Shown one piece after another: positions 26,753 through 35,890 of a DNA stretch of 64,000 bases. The notes beneath the pieces are model-generated. The model worked only from the letters and a program-made list of their open reading frames with translations, ran no database searches and was not told where the DNA came from. Numbering within the stretch: position 1 is the stretch's first letter; the number at the start of each line of letters is the position of its first letter. The translations under genes were made by a program, and so were the position numbers. Source of the stretch: Myxococcus stipitatus DSM 14675 (GTDB lineage: Bacteria > Myxococcota > Myxococcia > Myxococcales > Myxococcaceae); contig NC_020126.1 of assembly GCF_000331735.1 (NCBI RefSeq), forward strand, positions 7,815,501-7,879,500, read 5' to 3'.

Positions 26753-27652
26753 TCAGGGAGCAGGCGACACGGGCCCGGGCGCTGGCTCCCGCGGCGGGTC
26801 CTTCAACACGGCCCCCGCCAGGTCCTCGCTCGCGGAGACGATGTCATAGCCCTCCGCCACCATCGCGCTCAGGTCGAAGGGCACGCGGCGGCGCGTCTCC
26901 AACGTCTGTGCACGCGACTCCAGCACCTCGCGGGACTGAAGCTCCGGATACGGCACGCCCACGAAGATGCGATTGCCGCTGCCGGGCACCGCGAAGGTGT
27001 AGAGCTGCTGGAAGCCCTGGCGCCACGTGCGGAGCATGGAGGAGAACAAGGGATTGGGCGGGTCCTCCCAGACGTTGCCCACCACCGCGCCGCGCGCCGT
27101 CAGCCGAGCCCGCACCGACGCGAGGAACTCCACCGTGCCCAGGTGCTCGGGGATGCTGTCGGGGCCGTACGCGTCCAGGAAGACCAGGTCATACACGGGA
27201 CGCTCCGCCTCGATGAAGGCCCGGCCATCCGCGACGTGGGCCTTCAAGCGCGCGTCCTCGCGGAAGCCGAAGTAGCGCCGGGCCACTGACACCACGTCCG
27301 GGTCGATGTCCACCACGTCGATGTGTGCTCGCGGCAACACCGCGCGCAGGAACATGGGCATGGCCCCACCGCCCAGCCCCACCACCAGGATGCGCTGGGG
27401 CTTGGGGACGAAGGACAGTCCCACCATGGACATGCGCGTGTAGGGCAGCTTCAGCGGCTGCCCCGGCCACACCACGCTCTGGAGCGCGCCGGAGGTGTCG
27501 AACTGGAGATAGCGCCGGCCCCGCGGGTCCTCCGTCACGGCGATGAGGGTGTACGGAGATTGCTTCTCGTACAGGGACTTGCGGGGACCCGACGCGCCGC
27601 AGGACAGGAAGGCCGACACGAGCAGCGCCAGCCAGGGGATGAAGCGCACCAT
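26753..27652 (-). CDS. Spermidine synthase-like lipoprotein
   Basis: 299 residues from ATG at 27652, with AAGGAGCG eight bases upstream. The N-terminus is hydrophobic and ends in AFLSC, a fair lipobox. The body is a polyamine-synthase-type Rossmann fold: VVGLGGGAMPMFLR for nucleotide binding, VVDIDPDVVSVARRYF with the ribose-binding acid, then VADGRAFIE and LVFLDAYGPD. True spermidine synthases are cytoplasmic and lack a signal. Exported homologues with this fold are known in bacteria, but their reaction is not established. Aminopropyl transfer should not be assumed. It is divergent from the helicase gene 92 bases away. Confidence 0.78.
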   Translation of the reverse strand: MVRFIPWLALLVSAFLSCGASGPRKSLYEKQSPYTLIAVTEDPRGRRYLQFDTSGALQSVVWPGQPLKLPYTRMSMVGLSFVPKPQRILVVGLGGGAMPMFLRAVLPRAHIDVVDIDPDVVSVARRYFGFREDARLKAHVADGRAFIEAERPVYDLVFLDAYGPDSIPEHLGTVEFLASVRARLTARGAVVGNVWEDPPNPLFSSMLRTWRQGFQQLYTFAVPGSGNRIFVGVPYPELQSREVLESRAQTLETRRRVPFDLSAMVAEGYDIVSASEDLAGAVLKDPPREPAPGPVSPAP

Positions 27653-27744
27653 GGCCGCTCCTTCGTTTCGCCATTCAAAGTAGCACTTCCGCCAGGAAAA
27701 CCAACGGGTTGACGTGTCAGGGCCCACGGTTCACCTTGCCGCGC

Positions 27745-29871
27745 ATGACTCGTCCGCCGGAAGCCCTCTCCGAAGCCGCCCAGGCCGTCATCGCCGAGGA
27801 GGAAGCGCTGCTCACGCGCGTCCAGACGACGCTGGAGGCCGCCAGGCGCAAGGCCGGGCGCGACCAGGAGAACCGGGGGCTCGTCGCCCAGCTCCAGGTC
27901 CTGCGCGACGACGCGGCGAGCGCCGCCGTGGCCGACCTGCCCCACCTCTTCTTCCAGATGGACCAGACGCGCGCGCTGCTGGACCGGCAGGAGATCTCCC
28001 AGCTCCCGGACGCGCAGGCGCCGTACTTCGCGCACCTGCGCCTCCAGGGCGAGGCCGGCCCCCGTGACTACCTGCTCGGCCGCGCCACCTTCGCGGACCT
28101 CGGCGCCGGCGTGCGCGTCATCGACTGGCGCTACGCCCCCATCGCCCGCGTCTTCTACTCCTACGAGGAAGGCGACGCGTACGAGGAGCAGTTCGGCGAG
28201 CGGCTCGCCGAGGGCACCGTCGAGGTGCGCAGGCTCGTGGTCATCGAGCGCGGCGTGCTGACGCGCATCATCTCCGGAGCCCTGGTGCTGGAGCGCGACG
28301 CACACGGCGCCTGGCACGAGGTGGGCCGGGAGCAGAGCGCGCTCCAGGCGGGAGGCGCGGGGAGCGCGGCGCGGCCGGGGAAGCTCGGCACCGGCAAGGG
28401 CGCCCGGCGCCTGGAGGATGCGTTCGGGGTCACCGCCCTCCTGGACGCGGAGCAGTACGAGGCCGTGAGCGTGGACCCGACGCAGCCCCTGCTCGTGCTC
28501 GGCAGCGCGGGCAGCGGGAAGACGACGGTGGCCCTGCACCGGCTGGCGAAGATTGCCTTCGACAACCTGGAGCAGTTCCCCCAGTCCCGCATGAAGCTCA
28601 TCGTCCCCGAGCCGGGCCTGGCCCGCTTGTCCCGCCGGCTCCTGGCGCCGCTGGGCCTGGGACGCGTGTCGGTGGAGACGCTGGACGGGTGGCTGCTGTC
28701 CACGGCGCGCTCGGCGTTCGACCTGCCCGGCATCAAGCTCAGCCCCGAGACACCGCCGCTCGTCTCGCGCTTCAAGCGCCACCCCGCGCTGCGGCGGGCG
28801 CTGCTCGGACGCATCGGCGCACCCAAGACGCCGCAAGGCACCCCGCTGGAGCGCGTGCACCGGCGGCTGGCGGATGCCTACCTGGACCGGAGCTTCCTCG
28901 AGGCCGTGGTGAAGGACGCCCGGGGCGAGCTGCCCAGCACCGCCATCGACGAGACGCTGGAGCACACGCGGCTGCAGCGCTCCACGCCGCTGGACAAGGA
29001 GCTCAAGGACATCACCGACCCGGAGCGGCTCATCACCGTGGACGGCAAGGGCATCGAAGACGACACGCCCTACGCGCTGGCCGGCACCGTGGACCTGGAG
29101 GACCTGCCCATCCTCATGTTCCTCAAGGCGCAGCACGCCTCGCTGGGCCTGGAGCGGCTGGCCCACGTCGTCCTCGATGAAGCCGAGGACTTCTCCCTCT
29201 TCGAGCTGTTCGTCGTGCGGCAGCTGCTGGGCAAGGGCAAGAGCTGCACGCTCGCGGGGGATGAGATGCAGCAGACGGAGGCGGGCTTCGCCGGCTGGCC
29301 GGAGGCCCTGGACGAGCTGGGCATCCGGGATGCAGCCACCTGCCGGTTGCAGGTGTCATACCGTTGCCCCGCGCCCGTGGTGGAGCTGGCGCGGCGGGTG
29401 CTCGGCACCCAGGCCCCCGCCGAGTCCTCCCAGGCGCTCCGCGCGGGCGCGCCCGTCGGCTTCCACCACTTCCCGGTGGAGGCCCAGGCCCAGCTCTTCG
29501 TGGGCGAGGCGCTCAGGGACCTCGTCTCGCGCGAGCCGCACGCTTCCGTTGGAGTCATCGCCAGCAGCCCCGAGTCCGCCGACGCCGTCTACCGCGTCGT
29601 CGCGGACCAGTCCTGGGCGCGCCGGGTGAAGGACGGCGAGTTCTCCTTCGAGCCCGGCGTGGACGTCACGGACGTGGGCAGCGTGAAGGGCCTGGAGTTC
29701 GACTACGTCATCCTCCCGGACGTCACCGCGCGCGCCTGGCCCGCGGATGACGAGTCGCGCCGCCGGCTTCACGTGGCCATCACCCGCACGTCCCACCAGC
29801 TCTGGGTGGTGTCCTCCGGCGTGCGCTCGCACCTCATCTCGCCGGAGGCAGGCGCGGCAGCTCCACGGTGA
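27745..29871 (+). CDS. HelD/UvrD-like superfamily 1 helicase
   Basis: 708 residues from ATG at 27745. A helical N-terminal arm (EEEALLTRVQTTLEAARRKAG) precedes a small beta domain. The helicase core then begins with Walker A GSAGSGKTT (residue ~253), continues with Walker B VVLDEAEDF (~475) and GDEMQQTEAG (motif III), and ends with SVKGLEFDYVILPDV and HVAITRT (motifs V-VI). The N-terminal arm and the long insertion between motifs I and II are features of HelD-type proteins, which strip stalled RNA polymerase from DNA. UvrD-type repair is the alternative. Its 3' end overlaps the convergent histidine kinase gene by 38 bases. Confidence 0.82.
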   Translation: MTRPPEALSEAAQAVIAEEEALLTRVQTTLEAARRKAGRDQENRGLVAQLQVLRDDAASAAVADLPHLFFQMDQTRALLDRQEISQLPDAQAPYFAHLRLQGEAGPRDYLLGRATFADLGAGVRVIDWRYAPIARVFYSYEEGDAYEEQFGERLAEGTVEVRRLVVIERGVLTRIISGALVLERDAHGAWHEVGREQSALQAGGAGSAARPGKLGTGKGARRLEDAFGVTALLDAEQYEAVSVDPTQPLLVLGSAGSGKTTVALHRLAKIAFDNLEQFPQSRMKLIVPEPGLARLSRRLLAPLGLGRVSVETLDGWLLSTARSAFDLPGIKLSPETPPLVSRFKRHPALRRALLGRIGAPKTPQGTPLERVHRRLADAYLDRSFLEAVVKDARGELPSTAIDETLEHTRLQRSTPLDKELKDITDPERLITVDGKGIEDDTPYALAGTVDLEDLPILMFLKAQHASLGLERLAHVVLDEAEDFSLFELFVVRQLLGKGKSCTLAGDEMQQTEAGFAGWPEALDELGIRDAATCRLQVSYRCPAPVVELARRVLGTQAPAESSQALRAGAPVGFHHFPVEAQAQLFVGEALRDLVSREPHASVGVIASSPESADAVYRVVADQSWARRVKDGEFSFEPGVDVTDVGSVKGLEFDYVILPDVTARAWPADDESRRRLHVAITRTSHQLWVVSSGVRSHLISPEAGAAAPR

Positions 29872-31540
29872 AGGTGGAGCCCTGGCCGGGCGCGCTGCGC
29901 ACGTGGATGCGCCCGTCCATCGCGTCCACGATCTGCCGCACAATCCACAGCCCCAGGCCCAGGCCGCCGTAGTGCCGCTCGCTGGCCAGCCGCTCGAAGC
30001 GCTGGAACAAGCGCGGCTGCGCCTCCTGCGCGATGCCCATGCCGCCGTCCGCCACCGACAGCCAGGCCCGCTCCGAGTCCGCGCCCACGCGCACGTCGAT
30101 GGGGTGGCCTCGGCCGTACTTGATGGCGTTGGAGAGCAGGTTCTGGAACACCTGCTCGACGCGCAGCTTGTCCCAGTGGCCCGTCGCCGTCTCGGCCGCC
30201 TCCAGCCGCAGCGCGCACCCCGCGCGCGACAGCTCCTCCGCGTAGCGCGGCAGCAGCTCCCGCGTGAGCGCCGCCAGGTCCATGTCCTCGCGCTCCAGCC
30301 GCAGCTTGCCCGCGGTGATGCGCGACACGTCCAGCAGCTCCCGCACCAGGCTGGAGAGCCGCGACAGCTGGCGCTGCACCGCCACCACCTTGTTCGAGAC
30401 GGACTCGGGCGCCTTGTCGGCGGAGGCCTCCAGCTGACGGCGCAGCGCCTGGACGTTGAGCGTCAGCGAGGTGAGCGGCGTGTTCAGCTCATGCGAGGCC
30501 ACCGAGAGGAACGAGTCCCGCGCGCGCACCGCCTCCTGCGCCTCCGTGTACAGCCGCCCGTTGTCCAGCGAGGTCGCCGCGCGCCGGGCCAGGTCCTCCG
30601 CCAGCCGCACGTCCGCGTGCGTGTAGCGCCGGCCGCCCTCCGTGTTGACCAGCGACAGCGCCCCGAGCACCCGCCCCCGGCTCATCAGCGGGACGATGAT
30701 GTACGCCGTCACGCCCAGCTCCATCATCGCCTGGCGACGCACCTCCTCCATCCGCGCCTGCCCTCCGGCGACGTCCTGGCGCAGCTCCGGCACGAACTCC
30801 GTGGTGCCCGTGCGCAGCACCTTCCCCACCCCGTGCAGCGCGTCCAGCCGGATGGGGTAGCGCTCGTGGTACGCGCGGGCGCGCTCCACCAGCTCCGTGC
30901 GCACGTGGGTGATGGCCACGCGCCGCACCCGCCCGTCCGGCATGGGGACATCCACGATGCACCCGTCCGCCAGCGGCGGCACCGCGAGGAAGGTGAGGCG
31001 CTGGAGGATTTCGTCGTGCTCCAGCGAGGAGGCCAGCACCTCGCTGGCCTGCGCCAGGAAGGCCGCGTGGCGCTGCGCGCGGCGCGTCTCGTCATAGAGG
31101 CCGCGGAGGATGGCCTCCTGCTTCTTCTCCGCCGTGTTCTCCGACGCGAAGACGTAGACGCGGCCATGCCCCCGGAAGAGGCGCAGCACGAACCAGCGCT
31201 CGCGGGCCATGAAGTGCCACTCGAACTCCTCCGGCTCGCCCGTGGCCGCCACGCGCTGGAAGCGCTCCTGGAGCTCCTGCCGCAGGACATCCGGGTACAG
31301 CTCCCACAACACCCCGCCCACGAGCTCCGTCCCCAGGCTGCCGAAGACGCGCTCCATGGCGGGATTCACGTAGTGACACACGCCCTGCGCCGTGCAGATG
31401 GCCACGCTCTCCGGGAGCTGGTCCCACAGCACGGTGTCGAGTCCCTCCACGTCCACGTTGGACGCGGCGACATTCGAGACCCCCGGCGTTGACGTCACCA
31501 ACTCCGGCTTGGTGCTTCCCTCATCCCAGCCCACCTGCAC
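29834..31540 (-). CDS. PAS-GAF sensor histidine kinase
   Basis: 568 residues if the GTG at 31540 is used; a GTG at 31534 has better spacing to the GGAGGT site. Order of domains: PAS (about 35-135; VCHYVNPAMERVFG), GAF (about 160-310; ADGCIVDVPM, then GALSLVNTEGG), HisKA with SHELNTPL near residue 345, and HATPase with NLLSNAIKYG, DGGMGIAQEA and GLGLGLWIVRQI. No membrane segment, so a cytoplasmic sensor. A second kinase lies 54 bases upstream on the same strand, and no response regulator is adjacent. The signal and partner are unknown. Confidence 0.88.
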   Translation of the reverse strand: MQVGWDEGSTKPELVTSTPGVSNVAASNVDVEGLDTVLWDQLPESVAICTAQGVCHYVNPAMERVFGSLGTELVGGVLWELYPDVLRQELQERFQRVAATGEPEEFEWHFMARERWFVLRLFRGHGRVYVFASENTAEKKQEAILRGLYDETRRAQRHAAFLAQASEVLASSLEHDEILQRLTFLAVPPLADGCIVDVPMPDGRVRRVAITHVRTELVERARAYHERYPIRLDALHGVGKVLRTGTTEFVPELRQDVAGGQARMEEVRRQAMMELGVTAYIIVPLMSRGRVLGALSLVNTEGGRRYTHADVRLAEDLARRAATSLDNGRLYTEAQEAVRARDSFLSVASHELNTPLTSLTLNVQALRRQLEASADKAPESVSNKVVAVQRQLSRLSSLVRELLDVSRITAGKLRLEREDMDLAALTRELLPRYAEELSRAGCALRLEAAETATGHWDKLRVEQVFQNLLSNAIKYGRGHPIDVRVGADSERAWLSVADGGMGIAQEAQPRLFQRFERLASERHYGGLGLGLWIVRQIVDAMDGRIHVRSAPGQGSTFTVELPRLPPAR

Positions 31541-31594
31541 CTCCGACGCATCTGCTCGTCAGCCAACACTCGCCTGTGGTCTCCACCGAATCCT

Positions 31595-32425
31595 TCAAGG
31601 CCCCTGCGCCGGGGCCGCCGGCAACGGAAGCCGGACCAGGAAGCTGGCGCCCTGGCCCGGAGCGCTCACCACGCTCAAGGTGCCACCGTGCAGCTCCACC
31701 AACTGCCGTGAAATCCACAACCCCAGCCCGAAGCCGGGCCGCTTCGAATCCAACCGGGAGAAGCGCTGGAACAGCCGCTCCTGGTCCGCCTCGGAGATGC
31801 CGGGCCCCTGGTCCCGCACCTGGAGCAGCGCGTGGGAGTCCTCGCACCTCAACGCCACCTCGACGGGCGTCCCGGCCGCGTGCCGCAAGGCATTGGTCAA
31901 GAGGTTGGTGAAGACCTGCTCCACGCGGGTGCGGTCCCACGCGCCCACGACTCCGGGAGGCGCCCGCAGGCACAAGTCACACCCGGCCCGGCGGATGTCG
32001 TCCTCCATCCGCTCCGCGGTGCTCCGCACGAGCAGCCCCAGGTCCACCTCCTCCAGGTCCAGCACCGGGCGCTGGGTGGACAGGAGCGACACATCCAGCA
32101 GCGTGGCGATGAGCCTGTCCAGCCGCCGACACTGGTCCTGGACCCGGGCCAGGCGCTTGGGCACGTCCGCGGGCGCCACCGCGCCCAGCTCCGCCGAGCG
32201 CACCAGCCCGTCCACGTACAGCCGCAGCGACGTCAGCGGCGTGCGCAGCTCATGGGACGCCACGGACAGGAACTCGTCGCGAACCCGCAGCGCCGCCTCC
32301 AACGCCGCCGTCCGCTCCGCCACACGCTGCTCCAACTCTCCCGCGGCCCGATGCGACGCGTCCGGAGCGCCCCCCTCGTGGTCACCCGCGCCGGGCGCCC
32401 CCCTCCGACTCGTCTCCACCACCAT
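31595..32425 (-). CDS. Histidine kinase with no sensor domain
   Basis: 276 residues from ATG at 32425. A short coiled-coil stretch (ELEQRVAERTAALEAALRVRDEF) leads straight into HisKA (SHELRTPL, near residue 60). A HATPase domain follows with NLLTNALRHA, DQGPGISEAD and GFGLGLWISRQL. No PAS, GAF or transmembrane sensor precedes it. The catalytic core resembles that of the kinase immediately downstream (both have FQRF-R-L and end in a G-Q-G-S/A-F motif), so the pair may be a diverged duplication. It may work as an accessory kinase or receive its signal from another protein. Confidence 0.85.
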   Translation of the reverse strand: MVVETSRRGAPGAGDHEGGAPDASHRAAGELEQRVAERTAALEAALRVRDEFLSVASHELRTPLTSLRLYVDGLVRSAELGAVAPADVPKRLARVQDQCRRLDRLIATLLDVSLLSTQRPVLDLEEVDLGLLVRSTAERMEDDIRRAGCDLCLRAPPGVVGAWDRTRVEQVFTNLLTNALRHAAGTPVEVALRCEDSHALLQVRDQGPGISEADQERLFQRFSRLDSKRPGFGLGLWISRQLVELHGGTLSVVSAPGQGASFLVRLPLPAAPAQGP

Positions 32426-32514
32426 GACCCCCTGTCCTAGCGGAGCAGGGCATCCACTCCAATCCAGCCCCCCGCCGGTGCACCTCTGGATTTTTCACTA
32501 CTCAACACCCGCGC

Positions 32515-33177
32515 TCAGGGTTGTTGGGCCTGCCCCTGTCGCCACGCCTGGCGCTGCTGCTCCCGGGTGCGCCGGTGTGCCTGGGCATCCGCCTCCTGGC
32601 GCGGGTACTCCGACAGCCGCGTGCGGTGCATGTTGATGCTCAGCTCGTACAATCCCTTGTCACGCTCGGGGAGGGTGTCCCCGTGCTCGGCCAGCACCGT
32701 CGTCGCGAACTGCAGCATGTCCTCTGACACCTTGCGTCGTCGCTCGTAATACTGGCGCACCTCCTGCTCCGTCGCCTCACCCGATTGGACGCGACCGAAG
32801 ACGTCGCTCCACTGCTTCGTCTCCACCTCGCGCTGCTGGAGGACCTCCGGGTCCGTCGAGGGCGCCGCCAGCTTCCAGTAGAGGTTGTCCGGCAGCCGGG
32901 CCTGGAGCGCGGCCAAGTCCAGCGGATAGGGTTTGGGCGAGGTGTCCGCGTCGGGCGCGGGCGGCTTGAACACCTCCGGCGGCGCGCTGCTTGTCATTCC
33001 TGGCGCCGAGGGGGCCGGGGCCACCGCGGGCGTGGGAGGGCTTTGATGCACCGCGGCGGGCGGCGGCGTCTGGCTTTCGGACACAGGGGCCGGGGATGGC
33101 GCTTCCCTCAGGGAGAACACCAGCGCGGCCACCAAGGCGGCGCCCGCGAGCCCCGCCACCCAGACCCGGCTCTTCAT
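32515..33177 (-). CDS. Membrane-anchored hypothetical protein
   Basis: 220 residues from ATG at 33177; ATG at 33195 would add six residues, and neither has a strong ribosome site. One hydrophobic anchor (VWVAGLAGAALVAALVFSL) near the N-terminus is followed by a Pro/Ala/Ser-rich linker of about 70 residues. A charged helical domain then follows (EVETKQWSDVFGRVQSGEAT, then YYERRRKVSEDMLQF and INMHRTRLSEYPRQEA). The C-terminus is rich in Gln and Arg. The topology is N-in with the helical domain in the periplasm. I recognise no named family. Confidence 0.65.
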   Translation of the reverse strand: MKSRVWVAGLAGAALVAALVFSLREAPSPAPVSESQTPPPAAVHQSPPTPAVAPAPSAPGMTSSAPPEVFKPPAPDADTSPKPYPLDLAALQARLPDNLYWKLAAPSTDPEVLQQREVETKQWSDVFGRVQSGEATEQEVRQYYERRRKVSEDMLQFATTVLAEHGDTLPERDKGLYELSINMHRTRLSEYPRQEADAQAHRRTREQQRQAWRQGQAQQP

Positions 33178-33362
33178 CCCAACGTGCTCGGCCATGACGC
33201 CCGAATACCGCGCGATTCGCGCGCATGGCAACCCACCCCATGCATGGCGCAATGCATCACAAACGAGACGACCACCGACACATGAAACAACACCTTCAGG
33301 ACTGACTCCCGTGTCAACGTGAGATATAAAGCCGCATTCCCCCCAAACCCGGAGGAGCCTGC

Positions 33363-34676
33363 ATGAAGCGCGTACTCGTGGCGTGCCTTGCTGTCGCCGC
33401 GCTGGTGGTCCCCAGCGCCGCCCGCTCGGAAGTCGTGATGTCGTCCATCGTCGATGTGCTGGTGGATGGTGGCAACAACTACCCCTGGCAGAAGGTGGAG
33501 CTGCCGGGAACCAAGTGTGGCAATGGTTCCCAGTTCAAGTTCTTCGTCCACCGGACGGGCTCCCCCAACGTGCTGATGCTGCTGGAAGGTGGCGGCGCGT
33601 GCTGGGACTTCGACACCTGTAGCGGCCGCGCGGGCGTGCTGGGCGCGGCGAACCCGAACGGCATCTCCGACGACTACATCACCCAGTTCACCGCGAAGTA
33701 CGTCTCGCCGTTGGTCAACGGCGCGGACCCGGGCCTGCCGGGCCGCAGCAAGACGGACCTGGTGACCAAGGGCTGGAACATCGTCTACGTGCCGTACTGC
33801 ACCGGCGACGTGCACGTGGGCAACAACGTGAAGACGTACGTGGACAGCACGGGGCAGAACCCGCCGCTGACCTGGCACCACAGCGGCTACACCAACACGC
33901 TGGCGGTGGCGAACTACGCCAAGTCGCAGTTCCCCAATGCCCAGAAGTTCCTGATGACGGGCTACAGCGCGGGCGGCACGGCCACCTCCGCGGGCTACTA
34001 CTTCGTGCGCCGCATCATGAACCCGGCGCGGGGCTACCTGCTCAACGACTCCGGCCCCATCTTCCTGGCGCCCAACGCCAACTTCAAGTCGCGCGCCCTG
34101 CACACCAAGATTCGCGAGTCGTGGGACCTGGACTCGGTGTTCGGCCAGCTGCCCGCGTCGTTCGACCGCAACGACTTCGGCAGCATCAACCGCATGGTGG
34201 CGCAGGAGTTCCCCAACGACCAGCTCGCGTACACGGGCTACACGCGTGACTACAACTACTCGCGCTTCTCCTACGACCGCTTCCACTCGCCCAATGACCA
34301 GGAGAGCGTGCTGGGCTACTGGAAGGGCGACCAGGACGCGCTGGTCACCGAGCTGAACAAGTACAACAACTACAGCTACTTCATCCCCCACCACCGCGCC
34401 ATCAACTCCAGCCACTGCAGCACCATCATCACCTTCATCGGCTCGCACGCCTGCCAGCAGATGGAGAAGAAGCGGCACTGGTACGAGTACATGGAGTTCC
34501 CGTGGGGCCAGACGTACAAGTGCTACAGCGAGTTCGTGGGCATGGACGTGTTCCTGAACCGCTGGGTCAACGGCAACCAGCGCGTGCGCATCTACGAGCC
34601 CGCGAACGGCTACAACAACGAGGACCCGGGCATGCAGATTGTCGCGCCGCTCATCAACGGCGCGCTGGGCGGGTAG
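33363..34676 (+). CDS. Pectin acetylesterase-like (Notum family) secreted hydrolase
   Basis: 437 residues from ATG at 33363, behind GGAGGAGC. Signal peptide MKRVLVACLAVAALVVPSAARS. The mature enzyme shows the family markers: MLLEGGGACWDFDTC (oxyanion region), the nucleophile in GYSAGG (Ser202), an LNDSGP segment likely to carry the acid, and HH residues late in the chain. Family members remove acetyl or acyl groups from polysaccharides or lipids. The protein is rich in Tyr, Asn and Gly, unlike its neighbours, which suits a secreted enzyme. It stands alone, with an AT-richer upstream region (GATATAAA at 33323). Confidence 0.82.
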   Translation: MKRVLVACLAVAALVVPSAARSEVVMSSIVDVLVDGGNNYPWQKVELPGTKCGNGSQFKFFVHRTGSPNVLMLLEGGGACWDFDTCSGRAGVLGAANPNGISDDYITQFTAKYVSPLVNGADPGLPGRSKTDLVTKGWNIVYVPYCTGDVHVGNNVKTYVDSTGQNPPLTWHHSGYTNTLAVANYAKSQFPNAQKFLMTGYSAGGTATSAGYYFVRRIMNPARGYLLNDSGPIFLAPNANFKSRALHTKIRESWDLDSVFGQLPASFDRNDFGSINRMVAQEFPNDQLAYTGYTRDYNYSRFSYDRFHSPNDQESVLGYWKGDQDALVTELNKYNNYSYFIPHHRAINSSHCSTIITFIGSHACQQMEKKRHWYEYMEFPWGQTYKCYSEFVGMDVFLNRWVNGNQRVRIYEPANGYNNEDPGMQIVAPLINGALGG

Positions 34677-34720
34677 TCCTCCGCGGTCTGCGTTGAACCC
34701 GCACGGGTGACTGGCGGCGG

Positions 34721-34746
34721 GGCGGGAAAGGCTCTCACGTCCCGCC
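34721..34746 (+). terminator. Possible terminator after the esterase gene
   Basis: GGCGGGA (34721-34727) pairs with TCCCGCC (34740-34746) across a 12-base loop, 45 bases after the esterase stop. No U-tract follows. The next gene starts at 34789. Confidence 0.35.
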
Positions 34747-34788
34747 GCTGGCCCTCGTGGGAGGAAGGCGCTAGAGGCTTCAGGCGCC

Positions 34789-35793
34789 ATGGACAACCTC
34801 ACGCACGGGCTTCTGGGATGGGCGGTGGGCGCGCTGCGCCGGCCCGACGTGGCGCCCGACTCACCGGAGCGCGCGTCGCCCACGGACCGCGCGGTGCTCG
34901 TGGCGAGCGTCCTGGCCGCCGAGCTGCCCGACCTGGACACGCTCCTGGCCCGAGGAGACGCGGTGACGGTGGCGCTGCACGCGCACCGGGGCCTGTCCCA
35001 CTCGCTCTTCTTCGCGCCCGTCGTCGCGCTGGCGGCCACGCTCATCGCCCGGGCCTGCTTTCGCGGCGCGCGGTGGCAACCCGTGCTCCTCACCAGCCTG
35101 GCGTCCGTGCTGTTCGCGCACCTGCTGCCGGACTTGTGGACGGGCTGGGGCACCCGCGTGCTGCTGCCCTTCTCCGACGCGCGGCTGAGCCTGGACTGGA
35201 CGGTGGTGGTGGACCCGTGGGTGACGCTGCCGCTCGTCATCGGCGCGGGGGTGGCGTGGCGCAAGCGGGCGCTGTGGCGCAAGGCGGTGCTCGTCGGCTT
35301 CGCGTGCTCCATGGCCTACGTGGGCGCCCGCGTCGCCGTCTGGGGCGCGCTCACGCGGCGGGTGGCCCAGGCCTATCCCCAGGCGGAGGCGGTCCGCGTG
35401 TTCCCCGCCCCGCTGTCCTTCAGCGCGTGGCGCTACGTGGCGCGCCTGCCGGGCTCCACGCTCGCGGCGGGAGACGTCACCCTCCTGGGGGCCCCGCGAG
35501 AGGCTCGGCAGGTCTCCGCCCCGGAGGAGGCGCTGCCCGAGGACCTGCGCGACGTGCCCACGGTGCGCGAGGCCCTGGCCTGGGCGCGCTTCCCCGTGGT
35601 GACGGTGAAGCCCGTGGGCCCGGACCGCGAGGTGCACATCGCCGACCTGCGCTACCACCTGCGCGGCGAGCCCACGCTCACGTTCGTCGTGCGGGTGGGC
35701 CCCACGGGGGCGGTGGAGGACGCGCGGCTGGAGCGAGGCGGCAGCGCCTCCGAGCTCCTGCGCCGCTGGCGGGGAGAACCCCGAGCGGAGTAA
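34789..35793 (+). CDS. YdjM-like membrane metal-dependent hydrolase
   Basis: 334 residues from ATG at 34789. It opens with MDNLTHGLLGWAVG and carries HRGLSHSLFF and LLPDLWTGWGTRVLLPF, the His/Asp motifs of the YdjM/DUF457 family of inner-membrane proteins. Four or so hydrophobic segments lie in the first 190 residues. The C-terminal 140 residues form a soluble domain with strands that the shorter family members lack. The family is named metal-dependent hydrolase, but its substrate is not known. The gene is monocistronic, and its end faces the DUF1552 gene across a repeat-containing hairpin. Confidence 0.82.
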   Translation: MDNLTHGLLGWAVGALRRPDVAPDSPERASPTDRAVLVASVLAAELPDLDTLLARGDAVTVALHAHRGLSHSLFFAPVVALAATLIARACFRGARWQPVLLTSLASVLFAHLLPDLWTGWGTRVLLPFSDARLSLDWTVVVDPWVTLPLVIGAGVAWRKRALWRKAVLVGFACSMAYVGARVAVWGALTRRVAQAYPQAEAVRVFPAPLSFSAWRYVARLPGSTLAAGDVTLLGAPREARQVSAPEEALPEDLRDVPTVREALAWARFPVVTVKPVGPDREVHIADLRYHLRGEPTLTFVVRVGPTGAVEDARLERGGSASELLRRWRGEPRAE

Positions 35794-35794
35794 C

Positions 35795-35851
35795 CGCCCC
35801 TCCGAGCCGACTCCGGAGCCTGGAGCCCGGAGCCCGGAGCCCGGAGGGGCG
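35795..35851. terminator. Long hairpin between convergent genes
   Basis: CGCCCCTCCG (35795-35804) is the exact reverse complement of CGGAGGGGCG (35842-35851). The 37-base loop between the arms contains a short tandem repeat. It sits directly after the hydrolase stop and 40 bases from the DUF1552 stop, so it could terminate transcription from both sides. Confidence 0.5.
35815..35842. repeat. Four tandem copies of a GGAGCC(C/T) heptamer
   Basis: Reading from 35815 the sequence is GGAGCCT followed by three exact GGAGCCC units, running into GGAGGGG. It forms the loop of the hairpin at 35795-35851. Copy number could vary by slippage. Confidence 0.8.
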
Positions 35852-35890
35852 CTCGCGGCGGAGACGAGGCCCCGCCGCGAGGTGCTGGAC

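Noticed and set aside
29870..31490. A 580-codon plus-strand frame opposite the PAS-GAF kinase
   Set aside because: It is rich in His/Arg/Leu with no domain, and the opposite strand shows a complete histidine kinase.
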